A model generated the notes under the pieces. The model worked only from the letters and a program-made list of their open reading frames with translations, had not been told where the DNA came from and ran no database searches. A DNA stretch of 64,000 nucleotides from positions 35,487,376 through 35,551,375 of the forward strand of contig NC_044976.1 of assembly GCF_008728515.1 (NCBI RefSeq), written 5' to 3'. Each line of letters begins with the position of its first letter. Positions within the stretch are counted from its first letter, which is position 1. A program made the translations under genes and the position numbers. Positions 41,260-53,477 of this stretch are shown here, one piece after another. The DNA is from Papio anubis (lineage: Eukaryota > Chordata > Mammalia > Primates > Cercopithecidae).

Positions 41260-41680
41260 GGGGGGCACGGGCAGGTCCAGAGCTGCCGCTGGAAGGAGGG
41301 GTGTGCCCATGGCGTGTGGGTTCGGGGTGAGTGTGTGGGTTCACACAGGCGTGTGGGGGTGCACCTTCATGTACCTGTGCTTGGGGAGGGTGTGGGGGCG
41401 TCTGGGAGGGTGTAGAGGTGTCCATGGGTGCCCATATGTGTGAGTGCACGTGTGTGTCCGTGAGCAAGGGCAGGGGGGCGTTAATATCTGACACATGTGA
41501 GGAGATACGTGCGGGGTGGTAGGTTCAGATACATGTTCAGGATCCTGGAGCTTCCACAAGTGTGTAAGAGTAGAGGTGTGTGTGTGTGCGCTTGTGTAAG
41601 GGTCTAGGTGTGTGTCTCTAGGTGTGTGTGTGTCCCTGGTTGAGGGCCCAAGTGTGTGTGGGTGTGCCTGAGTGTGTGTG
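41260..41680 (+). repeat. degenerate GT/GGGT-rich tract
   Basis: GTGTGGGTTCGGGGTGAGTG, GGTGTAGAGGTGTCCATGGG and similar words without fixed period lead into the minisatellite. GGGG runs are frequent on the plus strand. Confidence 0.8.
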
Positions 41681-42451
41681 CCTATCTGTTGGGGGTGTGC
41701 ACATGTATGTGTCTGGGTGAGGGCCTGGGTGTATGTGTGTGTCCCTGGGTGAGGCCCTGGGTATGTGTGTGTGTCCTGGGTGAGACCTGGGGGTGTGTGT
41801 GTGTCCCTGGGTGAGGCCCTGGGTATGTGTGTGTGTCCCTGGGTGAGGGCCTGGGGGTGTGTGTGTGTGTCCTGGGTGAGGGCCTGGGTGTGTGTGTGTG
41901 TCCCTGGGTGTGTGTGTCTCTGGGTGTGTGTGTGTGTCCCTGGGTGTGTGTGTCTCTGGGTGTGTGTGTGTGTCCCTGGGTGAGGGCCTGGGTGTGTATG
42001 TGTGTGTCCCTGGGTGAGGCCCTGAGTATGTGTGTGTGTGTCCCTGGGTGAGGACCTGGGTGGGTGTGTGTGTCCCTGGGTAAGGGCCTGGATGTATGTG
42101 TGTCCCTGGGTGAGGGCCTGGCTGTGTGTGTGTGTCCCTGGGTGTGTGTGTCTCTGGGTGTGTGTGTGTGTGTCCCTGGGTGAGGGCCTGGGGGTGTGTG
42201 TGTGTGTGTGTCCCTGGGTGAGGGCCTAGGTGTGTGTGTATGTCCCTGGGTGAGGGCCTGGGTGTGTGTGTGTGTGTATGTCCCTGAGTGAGGGCCTGGG
42301 TGTGTGTGGTGTGTGTGTGTGTGTCTGGGTGAGGGCCTGGATGTGTGTGTATGTCCCTGGGTGAGGGCCTGGGGGTGTGTGTGTGTGTGTGTATGTCCCT
42401 GGGTGAGGGCCTGGGTGGGTGGGTGTGTGTGTGTGTGTCCCTGAGTGAGGG

Positions 42452-42486
<35 letters not shown>

Positions 42487-42530
42487 ATGTGCCTGGGTGA
42501 GGGCCTGGGTATGTGGGGCGTGTCTAGGGA
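41680..42530 (+). repeat. GT-rich minisatellite (VNTR)
   Basis: About twenty units of 31-42 bases built from (GT)n, TCCCTGGGTGAGGGCCTGG and variants (GAGGCCCTGG, GAGACCTGG, TAAGGGCCTGG). A second unit type, TCCCTGGGTGTGTGTGTCTC plus TGGG(TG)n, forms a 36-base tandem at 41901, 41937 and 41973 and recurs at 42135. The minus strand stays open for 304 codons (41682-42596) only because no unit contains a stop, giving a histidine/threonine/proline repeat. Confidence 0.97.
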
Positions 42531-43214
42531 AAGACCTGGGCATACATTCCTGTGCGCATGATAGAGAGGGTATGTGTGTGGCATGTATGTGATCATTCAT
42601 GTGTCTACCTGAAGAGGGACAGAGTGGGTCTAACTGAAAAAACCAGCTTCCCCAGGCCCCACCAGTGATTATTTTCATGCAGTCCCCAAGGCCTCCTGAA
42701 AATGTGGGTGTGGCCCTAAGCACAGGCCCTTAGGTCCTCATAGTTCATGCCAAGGTTGTCCTAACACCTAGGAGGTTCCTGGGAGGCTGGGGATGCACCC
42801 TGAGCTGGGGATTGGGAATGGGGAAGGGGGCATCAGTGCCCAGAGAGCCTCTCCCTCCAGCCTAGATTCTGGGTGCAGAGTCAGAGCTCCAGAGGATCTC
42901 AAGATCCCCCTCTCAGAAGGGGCACTCAGTTCCGGGTTGACACTGAAGCCTACAAGAGTCATGTCCATGTGAGGATGGCCACGGGGTGGGAGGAGTAGGG
43001 CAACCCTGGGGCAGCCCACAGAGGTACTGGTAGTGCTCAAGCCGCCCGACCAGCCTAGAGTCTGCCAGGGCCAGAAGAGCCAGAAGAAGACAGCCAGGAT
43101 GCAGGAGAGGGGTGGCTGCCTTGTGCCCAGGAGTTGCTAAAAGGGATGCTGCAGCCTAGGGCTCTGCAGTTTTCTGGCCTGAGAAATGTGCCCCTAGTGC
43201 TGGAGGGAGATGGA
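42531..43214. other. unassigned stretch
   Basis: GC-moderate, no repeat recognised. Ordinary short frames. Confidence 0.3.
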
Positions 43215-43330
43215 AAGAAACATGCACCAAGTACCCAGCATGTGCCCCACCCTGTGGTAAGTGCTTTACACACTTGGTCTCATTTCATGATCATCAGTAT
43301 TGATACCACCATGCACTCACCACCAGCAGG
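43215..43330 (-). repeat. MIR fragment
   Basis: CCCAGCATGTGCCCCACCCT, GTAAGTGCTTTACACACTTG and TCTCATTTCATGATCATC are the antisense MIR 3' half. Confidence 0.75.
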
Positions 43331-43464
43331 CACAGGCACTGCAGCAAGGGGTCTACACTCAGAATCCCCCTGGATTTTTCTTCAGAATCTTTACTGAGGA
43401 CCCATTCTGTGCCCACCAAGGACTTTGAGTACATTATTTATTATGATTATGAGCGTGATTATTA

Positions 43465-43955
43465 TAAATAGCTATCACTAGATGTTGGCGGGAATGCAAA
43501 TTAGGACAGCCACTATGCAGAACAGTATGGAAGTTCCTCAAGAAACTGAAAATAGAACCACCATATGATCCGCAATCCCACTACTGGGTATAGATCCAAA
43601 AGACAGGAAATCAATACATCAAAGAGATAATCTGCACTCCTGTGTTCGTTGCAGCACTATTCACAGTAGCTGAAAGATGGAACCAACCTAAGTGCCCATC
43701 AAGAGATGAACGGATAAAGAGAATGTGGAATACACACACCATGGAATATTATTCAGCCATAAAAAAGAATAAAATCCTGTCATTTGCAGCAACGTGGATG
43801 GAACTGGAGACCATGATGTTAAGTGAATCAGTTAGGCACAGAAAGACAAATATCACATGTTCTCACTCATAGGTGGGAGCTTACAAAGTGGATCTCATGA
43901 AGATAAAGAGTGTATTAGTGGTTACCTGAGGTCAGCAAGGGGAGAAGTGAAGGGT
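43465..43955 (+). mobile_element. L1 3' part (L1M/older L1P)
   Basis: End of ORF2 and start of the 3'UTR in sense: TATGGAAGTTCCTCAAGAAA, CATATGATCCGCAATCCCAC, TACTGGGTATAGATCCAAAA, CATGGAATATTATTCAGCCA and ATGTTCTCACTCATAGGTGG. The 76-codon frame at 43642-43872 is a remnant of L1 ORF2, heavily truncated at its 5' side. Confidence 0.93.
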
Positions 43956-44894
43956 ATGGAATAAATAAATAAATTGCTACTGCAAATTGATGGGTGCAAA
44001 GTATGTGCGTGTGATTCACACACATGATCTCATTATAGAAATAGTAATAGCGATAGCCAATGGCTAATTGAGCCCCTAATGTGAGCATTATGTCCATAAC
44101 AACATCAAGTCCTCCCTGAGGAAGGTGAGGGTCAGGGCCGGGCAGCCAAGTGCTTTGGGTCCCACCACCAACCAGCAGAGAGGATCCAGCATTAGAACTG
44201 TGACCTGCCTTCCAGAAGGCTCCCTGAGAGAAGGTTCTGGCAAGAATATCTCCTTTGCCTGCCTCTCACCCTGGAGCCTCACACCAGCTGAGCAGACGGC
44301 AAAGCCAGGGTGCACTTGCTTGCGGACTGATGGAGACTGTTAAATTCATTCAACAGTCAGGTCCGTGGGTAGAAACCACCCAAGTCCTCCACTTAACAGA
44401 AAAAAGTAGTAAGTACTAAGGAAAACCTCCAGATCTCAGTAGGCATATCAGAAAATATCCTGCAAAATAAAAACAGTAGCGTCTGTAAAGTGTTTCACCT
44501 TCCTATGCATTATGGTGCCCAAGGTCGCACACTGGGGAATGTCAGAGCCAAGATTCAGTGCAGCTCTCCTTCCCCACCCATGCTCCTAGAGATCCAGGAC
44601 TGGGGAGAGCATGACTTATTTTTCTGTGTTCCAAAGGGGATATTCTGGAAACGTACGATTGTGTCTGCTGTTGAATGTGTAGTCTATTTTATAAAAAGGT
44701 ATGTGCAAAAGGAGTGGCCAGGGTGAGCCCCAGATGAAGCAGAGGATGGAGAGGAGACACAGGCAGGAGTGGAGACCTGTGACTTTGAGGTCCTGGGGGC
44801 TGTGCCCTGGGGTTGGTGGATGTGAGAGCAACAGAAGATGAGAGTTTCCTGGCAGCAATTATTCTACTGGGAAGAGGAGCGGGAGACAGAGGAA
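43956..44894. other. mostly unassigned stretch
   Basis: A weak antisense MIR trace lies at 44480-44590 (AAGGTCGCACACTGGGGAAT, AGAGCCAAGATTCAG). Otherwise no repeat or exon signal. Confidence 0.35.
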
Positions 44895-45100
44895 TGGAAC
44901 GCAAATTTATTGAACATCAACTGCAGGCCAGGCACAGTGCTAGGCCCTTACCTTCCTGATCCCATTTAATCACCCCATCCACAAAGCAGACAGAAAATGT
45001 CCATCCCACAAATGACGATGCTGAAGCTCAGAGAGTTTAAGTAAGTTGCTCAAAATCACATAGCTCATCAGCAGGGAAATAGAATACAAAACCAGATCAG
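44895..45100 (-). repeat. MIR SINE
   Basis: GCAGGCCAGGCACAGTGCTA, CCCATTTAATCACCCCATCC, GAAGCTCAGAGAGTTTAAGT and AAATCACATAGCTCATCAGC are antisense MIR. Confidence 0.88.
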
Positions 45101-45639
45101 AAGAGCTTGTTCCCCTACACCTCAAACTTCATGCACCTGACTTCCAAGCCTTCTTGCTGTAACTGTGGGCCCTGAGCCTCCTCAGCCCGAGTCCTCAGAC
45201 TTCAGCTCCCCTGTGAGCACTGCTCATCCTTCTCATGGAACTTGGAATCTTGTTGCCCAGAGAGCCGGGGGCCTCCATTCTCTGCCCCAATTTTCCTTCC
45301 CAAAATGTTGGCCTGAGACCCTCTCTCTGATCTTTGAAGGAGCTGTCCGCTCTTCCCAGATCCGCCCAAAGCCTCTCTTTTGCTGACCTGGGTACCCACT
45401 GCTGTCACAGCACATGCTCTGGGTGGAAGGAAGCAGGGAAGCTGCTCTGCTCCCTCCTCTCATCCCCAGTGGATTTCTGCTCTGTCTTGCACATTGTATG
45501 GAGGAAAAGGGTCCAAACTTGACCATCTGGGACACTTTCCTAGCAAGTGGCCTCTTCTCCAGATCATGGCCCTTTCTGAGTTAGACCCTCCCCAGTGGGC
45601 ATTTAGCTCATTTCTGGAATTAAATGGTCAGTGACTGGC
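45101..45639. other. unassigned stretch
   Basis: Non-repetitive; frames of up to 100 codons on both strands without domains. Confidence 0.3.
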
Positions 45640-45957
45640 CCGGTCAATAGACAAGTTATACTCCTAATCATCCTTGAGATCTCAGACCAAACATCATTTC
45701 CTCAGGGAGGGCCTCCCTGATCCACCCGCGGACTCTCATTGCACTATACATTTGTCCTTCAGATTATTCTATACAATATCCAACCAAATCGTAAATAACA
45801 TCATTCAGTGTTCAGTATTTGCCTCCCCTACTGGGCTGTGCATGCCATGGAGGTAAGGATTCTGTGTATCTTGTTCGCCTATGAATCCCAGGCATTCTGC
45901 ACAGGATAGGAATGCAGTAAATATTTATTGAATTAATAATGAATGAATGCTCCAGAC
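45640..45957 (+). mobile_element. L2 LINE 3' end
   Basis: CAAACATCATTTCCTCAGGG, AGGGCCTCCCTGATCCACCC, CATGCCATGGAGGTAAGGAT and GCAGTAAATATTTATTGAAT with AATGAATGAATG end are sense L2. Confidence 0.85.
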
Positions 45958-46894
45958 AGAGTTGGGTCTCCCTCCTCTGGGCTCCCACAGTTCTCTGGAC
46001 ACAGCTTCTTTACCACTCTATCACACTGTGCCATAAGCCTCTATCTCGGAATCTCAAACTCACAGCATGAGAGCCAAACCAGGCCCAGAATTTAAAAGTA
46101 AGAGATGTTATATATATATTTTTAAAACGTAAACATTTAACTTATCTTGATGAATAGGAAAATATGGCAGTGTTGTGCCACCTTCCCACCTTGCCACAAT
46201 CATGTGGAACTGAGTGGCAGCTGCCACTCTCTAGATGGGGCCCCAAGTCTCCAGGTTGCCCCTCCCCAACTCCCTGTTCTTCTTACTCAGACCCAATTCA
46301 ACCATCTCCATTACCACCCTGGCCATGGAAAGCACTTGGGTTTGTGACCCCCCTCTCTGTTTCCATAGCCCTTCCCCTTCCCTCCCCAGGCTGAGCACCC
46401 CCCTGCATGGGGCCCACAAGGAGCAGATGCACCTCAAGGTTGGCTGAACGAGTGAACAAAAGCCAGAGCAAAAGGAAGCTACAGGGAGCGGTGACACCAA
46501 GTGGAGTGAACTTGAGTGTTGAGAGAAGAGAAAACCTTCCCTAAGGAATGGGAGCACCGGATTAGACGCTCTTTAGGGATTAGTCAAGAAAAGATAATTG
46601 AGTGTACCAAACACTTTGTATTTTGTCTCATTAGCTGCTCTGATGCTTGCCATGCTTAAAGTTGAGGGTGGTAAGTAGGTTAATCTCATTGAACTGGTTT
46701 AATAAGTAGAAATCCATTTTTAAAAGTCTCCCAAGGATGGAAATCCTCTTTGCTATGGCCTGGCTCCCCAAAGCGGCCTGGGACTCTACTGCCACCTGGT
46801 GACAATGAGTGCATATTGCAGGAAGAGTGTACTAAAAAGAAAACAAATGGTCAAGAACCTGGACCCTCCCCTGCCAGAAACAACCCTGAAAAGG
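45958..46894. other. unassigned stretch with an AT-rich possible conserved segment
   Basis: Mixed sequence. 46560-46745 is repeat-free and AT-rich (AAAAGATAATTGAGTGTACC, GTCTCATTAGCTGCTCTGAT, GGTTAATCTCATTGAACTGG) and may be conserved. Nothing else recognised. Confidence 0.28.
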
Positions 46895-47195
46895 GGACCA
46901 GGCGCTGTGGTTCACACCTGCAGTCCCAGCACTTTGGGAAGCGGAGGCAGGCAGATCACGAGATCAAGAGTTCCAGACCAGCCTGGCCAACATGGTGAAA
47001 CCCTGTCTCTATTAAAAATACAAAAATTAGCTGGGCATGGTGGCGGGCGCCTGTAATCCAAGCTAGTCAGGAGATCGAGGCAGGAGAATTGTTTGAACCC
47101 AGGAGACGGAGGTTGCAGTGAGCCAAGACCGTACCACTGCACTCCAGCCTAGGTGACAGGGCAAGACCCTGTCTCAAAAACAAAAACAAAAAGAA
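46895..47195 (+). mobile_element. Alu (S-like), full length
   Basis: Both monomers in sense: CCAGGCGCTGTGGTTCACAC, AGACCAGCCTGGCCAACATG, AAAATTAGCTGGGCATGGTG, GCACTCCAGCCTAGGTGACA, with an A-rich CAAAAACAAAAACAAAAAG tail. No clear TSD seen. Overlapping frames are Alu-derived. Confidence 0.95.
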
Positions 47196-47419
47196 AGATA
47201 TCCAGTGGAGCTGAAATTACTGGTTTAAAGGAGGAACTAAATTTAGTGCAACTCAAAACACAATTACCTAGTATTTGAGGTATCTGAGCTTGGAGTTTCC
47301 AACCCTCTGGGAGCTTCTAACATAATCGCGACAGACATACATAATTTACTCTAATGCAAAGTAGACTGAGGCCCAGGTCCAGAACTGCCAAACCCTTCTG
47401 TATGTGGGTGCTTCTGCTC

Positions 47420-47690
47420 AGCTTGAACTAACATCAAGAGCTGGCAAATATGGACCAGGCACCAAGTAAAGTGTTCTTACACATTTTTCTTTTCTCCAGT
47501 AAACCTTCACAACAATTTTCTAAAGTCCTATTATTATCCCATTCTACAGGACGACGAAATGGAGGCTCAAAGAGTTGACATCAAGTGCCCATGGTCAAGA
47601 GCTACCATGAGCAGCAGAGAAAGGACTCAGGTCTGGCTGACTCCAGGCCCTTCACTGTTTTTCTACAGTTTGCTATCTGCTCTACACCCA
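47420..47690 (-). repeat. MIR SINE
   Basis: TATGGACCAGGCACCAAGTA, TATTATTATCCCATTCTACA, GGCTCAAAGAGTTGACATCA and CTGGCTGACTCCAGGCCC are antisense MIR. Confidence 0.85.
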
Positions 47691-47989
47691 AGGTAACCTC
47701 TTTGAAATTCTAGAACTAACCCAAAATCAGCATCTCCCCTACCTGTAATTCCTAGAAGGACTGAATAGCACAAAGAAGAATGCTAGAACTTCCCACCTCA
47801 TACCTTGGTTGTCTCCCTGTCCTTTCTGTCCTCTCCTCCTCTGCCTCTGTTCTACAAGACCCTCCGGAGGCTCTTCTGGTCCCTGCCTGCCCCAGGGGAG
47901 GCTAGCTGCCTGTCCTGAGCTTGGAGCCCAGGACTTTGGTCATCCCCATGCCAAGTTCACATCCCATCTGGTGACATGGAGACTGGTTT
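47691..47989. other. unassigned stretch
   Basis: Non-repetitive; no exon or motif cluster. Confidence 0.3.
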
Positions 47990-48660
47990 GCTGATTGGCA
48001 AGTTCACAGTATGAGCCTGTGCTCCCCAGAGAGAAATACAAAACCATAATTGTCCCCAGATTGGCTTGTGTTCTTTGTAGAAAGAAACAATACACAGCCT
48101 TTGTGTTCAAAAGAGAAAATTACTGAAACAAAAAATTTCCAGTTCACACTCTTTTGAATTGAGAGAAATAAGTAAACACTATTTCCCAAATCTATGTTCA
48201 CTGGGAAGCCTCCTTTTATTATATTTATGCAAAAACATGAGCCAAATCTCATCCTACGCCGATATAAGACACATTCGATAATAAAATGCAAACGCTGTTT
48301 GCAAAGAATTAGAGAGGATCAAGTTCTGGTCTATTGTGAGGAGTAGTTTTAAAATTAAGACTTTTAAGCTTCATGTATCCCAATTTTATTTTGCAATAAT
48401 CCATGCCTTTAACTTACCCTGTTTATATTTGCTCCGAAAAATGTAGCCAAAAATTCACTGAACATTGATTGTGAAAAGGGTAACTCATTATCTGCTTTCA
48501 TCCAGAAATAACAGAGAAAGAAAGAAAGGTGTTTGCTTGTGTTCCCACAATTCTTTGGGAAATATTTGCTTTCAGACATTTTGTAATATTGTGACGTGTG
48601 CACATTTCTGCATGGAAGCTTTGTAATTTTTAAAAAGATACCAAAAGGAGCAGAAAGGAG
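47990..48660. promoter_or_regulatory. long repeat-free AT-rich block, possible conserved element
   Basis: The longest AT-rich unique block in the window. CATCCTACGCCGATATAAGA, CACATTCGATAATAAAATGC, AAACGCTGTTTGCAAAGAAT, TTTATTTTGCAATAATCC and TTTATATTTGCTCCGAAAAA keep CpGs despite low GC. ATGCAAA and TTTGCAT-like octamer words and ATTA cores are frequent. A 135-codon minus frame at 48409-48816 has no domain. Best visual candidate for deep non-coding conservation. Confidence 0.42.
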
Positions 48661-49189
48661 ACTAAAGGTTTGCACCTGTGCCCAGGTCACAGCAGAGCCT
48701 AATGTGCATACCCATCTGAAGAATTCTGGGACGTTGCCATAGCCCTCCAGTGAGCATTGACACAAAGGGTCTCCAAGCAAGGAGGACTTTGGGAGGTTGC
48801 TGGAGGGATCTTGCATACCAAGCCCTATAGCAATGAAAGGAATATCGAGAGACCACCCTCCCCTCGTGCTAAAAAGGACACTCTGGGGGAGGAGGGGGGA
48901 GAGGGAAGGCTTACAGGAACGCCACCCTAAGCCAAAAAAAAGTCAGTAAGTATATGACTCACCGTAACTGTAGAAGCCAGTAGCTTCCTCAATGGCATAA
49001 TGGACAGGCCAGGGGGCCCCAGTGCCTGCTGACCAGTGTCCTGGGTTCCAATCACCCCTGTTTCTGAATCTCCCCCTTTGCTTAGGGGTGAGCCTGGGCC
49101 ATTTGGGATTTGCATTCACTGCCTGACCACTGCCCCATCCCATTTCTATTCCCACCGCTCCCCTTGCCTTCCCCTTCTCATCTTCCGTT
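48661..49189. other. unassigned stretch
   Basis: Non-repetitive with a G-rich patch GGGGGAGGAGGGGGGAGAGG near 48884-48905. No exon recognised. Confidence 0.3.
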
Positions 49190-49600
49190 CATCCATCTTG
49201 CTCATTGATGGATGTGTTTCCATTACTGCCAACATTCACATTAAAACTCTCTGACCTTTATGTCGCTTTTTTTCTGTTCTTTCTAGAGCACTTTTACTTA
49301 CGTGAATGCTTCTTCAACTGAATACACACAACCCTTGGGGGCTCCCACCCATGAGCCAGGGAGTATGCAGAGCCACATGACAAACATGGCCCGTCTTGCT
49401 GGCATTGAAATTACCCAATGATAAGTAACTTAAAACACTGTTTTTGTGTTAAAAGAAACAACATGTATACATTATGGAGCAGAATGCAAAATGCACATGA
49501 ATTTTTTAGCTACAGTAAGACTTCAAATAAATTCTGAGCTTGTGGCAATCTGCTTTAAGCCATACCCTCAAACCCCCAGGACATAGCTTACTCTCTTTTG
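49190..49600. promoter_or_regulatory. repeat-free block, possible conserved element
   Basis: TTTATGTCGCTTTTTTTCTG, GAGCACTTTTACTTACGTGA, GGAGCAGAATGCAAAATGCA and GAATTTTTTAGCTACAGTAA in non-repetitive sequence left of an Alu. Inference only. Confidence 0.27.
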
Positions 49601-49647
49601 CCGTTAGGTTTTGCTTTAGTGGAAAAGCTGAAGAAGCTCTGACTTTA

Positions 49648-50130
<483 letters not shown>

Positions 50131-50699
50131 CATAGCAAGATATTACCAGGTGCCTTGAACTTCCCAAGGCAAGAAGACCCTGGAGACAGGTAGCAGGGTG
50201 GCCAGGGCTGGGGTGGCTTCAAAACTCACAGACAAGCAGATGCTTCAAGTCTGGGAAGCCTAAACCCAGGCGGCTGCAACTCTCATGTCACCTAGATAAG
50301 CCACTGTCAACTCTGCCATTCCCTCCCCCAGGCTCAGAGGCTGAGGACAGAGAAGCTGGGGTTGTGCCCCAGTTCTTTCTAGTAAGACTCAAAGGGCAAA
50401 GGGTGGGCCCAGGGAACATGGGTGGGCCTGGCCTCGTCCTGAGTGCCCATTGCTGTCAGGGCAGGGGCTCCAGCTCACAGCCCTCTGGGCCCAGCAGGAT
50501 TCTAGAGTCTCCTGCTGAATTGACTGGGACAGGATTGAAAACCCCACACCCTTCCCACTCAGCCACACTGTGTGAGATTATGGTAGGGGTCCCTTCCCAG
50601 AGTCAGGAGGCCTAAGTTCCAGCCCAGTTTCTCCAATTGGAGCTCAGGCCAGGCCCTCCTCCCTCTGACTCTGGCACAGCAGGGCTCCTCACTCCAACA
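50131..50699. other. unassigned stretch
   Basis: GC-moderate sequence; no repeat or exon recognised. Confidence 0.3.
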
Positions 50700-51238
<539 letters not shown>

Positions 51239-51310
51239 TCAGTGAAGGTAAGATGTTATTATAGTAAAACAGAGGGTGAGGGAAGGTAGCATGGCCCCAG
51301 GGACCCTCCC

Positions 51311-51328
51311 CCACCCCCCCCCCCGCCC
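51311..51328. repeat. poly-C tract
   Basis: An uninterrupted run of eleven C at 51314-51324 flanked by CCA and GCCC; unusual for this sequence and a likely length-variable site. Confidence 0.95.
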
Positions 51329-51564
51329 TTGCAGCAGTGCGTCTCTGACTGGCAGATAGGACGGCCACCCATGCACGGCCACCTTTTTTTCTGGCTCTGC
51401 TATGTCAGACTTAAACAGCTGCCCCAGAGTCATCTGCCACTTCCCGTCTCTCCAAGACCCAAGGATTGAGTGAGAAAAGCGTTCATGAGAAATCACCAGG
51501 GCCCACAGCCTCCTCAGCAACCCTTCCCAGGTGCCATTCCTCAGCCACCCAACCCCCAGTCCCA

Positions 51565-51815
51565 CAGCTGATCATTCATTCAACAATGATTTAATAAGCA
51601 TCTACTCTGGGTCAGACATTGGCTAGGGCATGGAGGATAGCACAGTGAGCAAAACCAGGCATGGTTCCTGTGCTCACAGACTCAGAGTCTAGAGGAAGAC
51701 AATAAATAAATACACAGTGGGATGACAGCCAGTGGTAAGTACACTATCAGGGTCAACCGGGGGAAGGGAGAGAGATGGGAGAGGTGGTTTACATAAGGTG
51801 GTTAGGGGAGGCCTC
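51565..51815 (-). mobile_element. L2 LINE 3' part, interrupted
   Basis: CATTCATTCAACAATGATTT, GCATCTACTCTGGGTCAGAC, GACAATAAATAAATACACAG and GTTAGGGGAGGCCTCACTAA are reversed L2. It resumes at 51925-52045 (TGGCATTCCTGGCAGAGGGA, GGACTTTGGCTTTTATTCTC). Confidence 0.88.
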
Positions 51816-51924
51816 ACTAATAAAAAAATAGGAAAATATGTCTTATTATAAATAATATTTATAGTATTATAATTTTATAAACAATATGTAATATTATGTG
51901 TAATATTTGTTAAGAAATAAAGAA
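51816..51924. repeat. AT-rich segment interrupting L2
   Basis: About 110 bases almost free of G/C (TTATTATAAATAATATTTAT, AGTATTATAATTTTATAAAC, AATATGTAATATTATGTGTA) replace the expected L2 GGTGACATTTGAGC region. Rich in short AATATTAT/ATAATATT inverted words. Confidence 0.75.
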
Positions 51925-52045
51925 GCTGGTTGTAGGATTATCTGAAGGAATGGCATTCCTGGCAGAGGGACGAACACAGGCAAAGGCCCTGAGAACAGAA
52001 CAGGCTGAGGACTTTGGCTTTTATTCTCAGTGTGAGAGTATAGAT
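51925..52045 (-). mobile_element. L2 LINE, continuation
   Basis: ATTCCTGGCAGAGGGACGAA, CAAAGGCCCTGAGAACAGAA and GGCTTTTATTCTCAGTGTGA follow 51565-51815 in L2 order. Confidence 0.8.
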
Positions 52046-52559
52046 GGCTCTTTAGAGCAGATAGAATAGGAGATGTCAATCACAGTATGAAATTCAAACA
52101 TGATAATCCAGAGTCCAAAGGAGTCCAGAGTATCCAAGGTCACTGACCACCCCAAAGTCGCTTCCAATTCTATTGAGACAGAAAAAAAAAATAGATTGCA
52201 CAGTAGCCCAAAGGATATTAAAAGCTCTGTTTTTATTATTAGAAAGAAAAAAAAAAAAAACGTGAGCGAACACAGCCTCCTCCTCATGCTGAACAGTTGT
52301 ATTTAATGTACAGATCACAGAGGCAGGTAACTCATATACAGTTAGTAGCAAATGGAGAAATCAAAGCAAAATAAGTTTAAAAAGAGACACGGCAGAGGAG
52401 AATGTTCCTCCTAAATCAGCCTTTTTAAACTGCTGCAGGGCACCCTGGAGGGTCCCATGAAATGCCAGGCACATGCTTGCCAGGATTTCTGATGCAGGTG
52501 TGGCCCCACCAAGGGCATCCATGGGTTCGCCTCTGCCTACTGGGAGTTTAAATTATCAC
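52046..52559. other. unassigned stretch with A-rich runs
   Basis: Runs of ten A at 52180s and fourteen A at 52247-52260 surround GCCCAAAGGATATTAAAAGC. Possibly retroposon debris, but no family is recognisable. Remainder non-repetitive. Confidence 0.3.
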
Positions 52560-52731
52560 TACTCAGAGATGGCAGCTGCTCACAAAGTACTTACCACGGG
52601 CTAGGCATCACACTAGATACTTCATCTGTGTTGTCTTGTTTAATTCCCAAAAACTCCTGGGAAGTAGGGATTATTTTCCCCATTTTAGAGATAAAAATAC
52701 TGAGTCCCAGGGAATTTAAGAAGCTTGCCTG
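52560..52731 (-). repeat. MIR SINE, main part, split by Alu
   Basis: CACGGGCTAGGCATCACACT, TCCCCATTTTAGAGATAAAA and CTGAGTCCCAGGGAATTTAA are antisense MIR, continuing after the Alu at 53041-53100. Confidence 0.9.
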
Positions 52732-53040
<309 letters not shown>

Positions 53041-53194
53041 AGAAGCTCGCCTGAAGACATGCAGTTTAAGGTAACTCAAAACCTGGCCATTTCAGAAGAC
53101 TTTGTAAGATGTTGGTTAAAAGTGAAATGGTTGGCCCTGAAATGGGGGATTGGGAAAGTTGAGGCCAAGCTTTGAAGAGGGGAAGGGAGAAGAG

Positions 53195-53430
53195 ATGCAA
53201 AACATTTCCTGAGCACTTACTATGGGCTGGTGCAATACAAGGCATCTTTCACTGTGTCCTGTTCAGTCCTCAAGATTATGCTGTAAGATGAGGATTGCTA
53301 GTTTTACCTGCAGGGTGAGGAAACTGAAGCTCAGAGAGGAGGGAGTGATGCACTTGCCCAAGGTTGCCAGCTAGTAAGCAGCAGAGCCCAGATCTGAGCC
53401 AGGTGCACCTGGCTCCAGAACCCACAGCTA
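53195..53430 (-). repeat. MIR SINE
   Basis: CTGAGCACTTACTATGGGCT, AGGGTGAGGAAACTGAAGCT, GCACTTGCCCAAGGTTGCCA and CACCTGGCTCCAGAACCCAC are antisense MIR almost end to end. Confidence 0.92.
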
Positions 53431-53477
53431 CTGCTGCAGCTGGTCATGGCACCAGCTGGAACCAGCCTGTCCCAGGA

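Noticed and set aside
40600..41330. CpG island / promoter
   Set aside because: CpGs are more frequent than elsewhere, but by eye the density is patchy and there is no exon or start signal; criteria could not be computed.
41680..42530. CRISPR-like regularly spaced repeat
   Set aside because: Units are contiguous and GT-rich with no unique spacers, in a mammalian genome; a minisatellite explains it.
41682..42596. 304-codon minus-strand open frame, the longest in the window
   Set aside because: It lies entirely on the GT-rich minisatellite. The product is a histidine/threonine/proline repeat whose openness follows from the unit sequence, with no promoter, splice or domain evidence.
43642..43872. 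Reverse-transcriptase-like peptide (MEYYSAIKKNK type)
   Set aside because: It is the truncated ORF2 end of an L1, a dead repeat and not a host gene; the same holds for 57571-57753.
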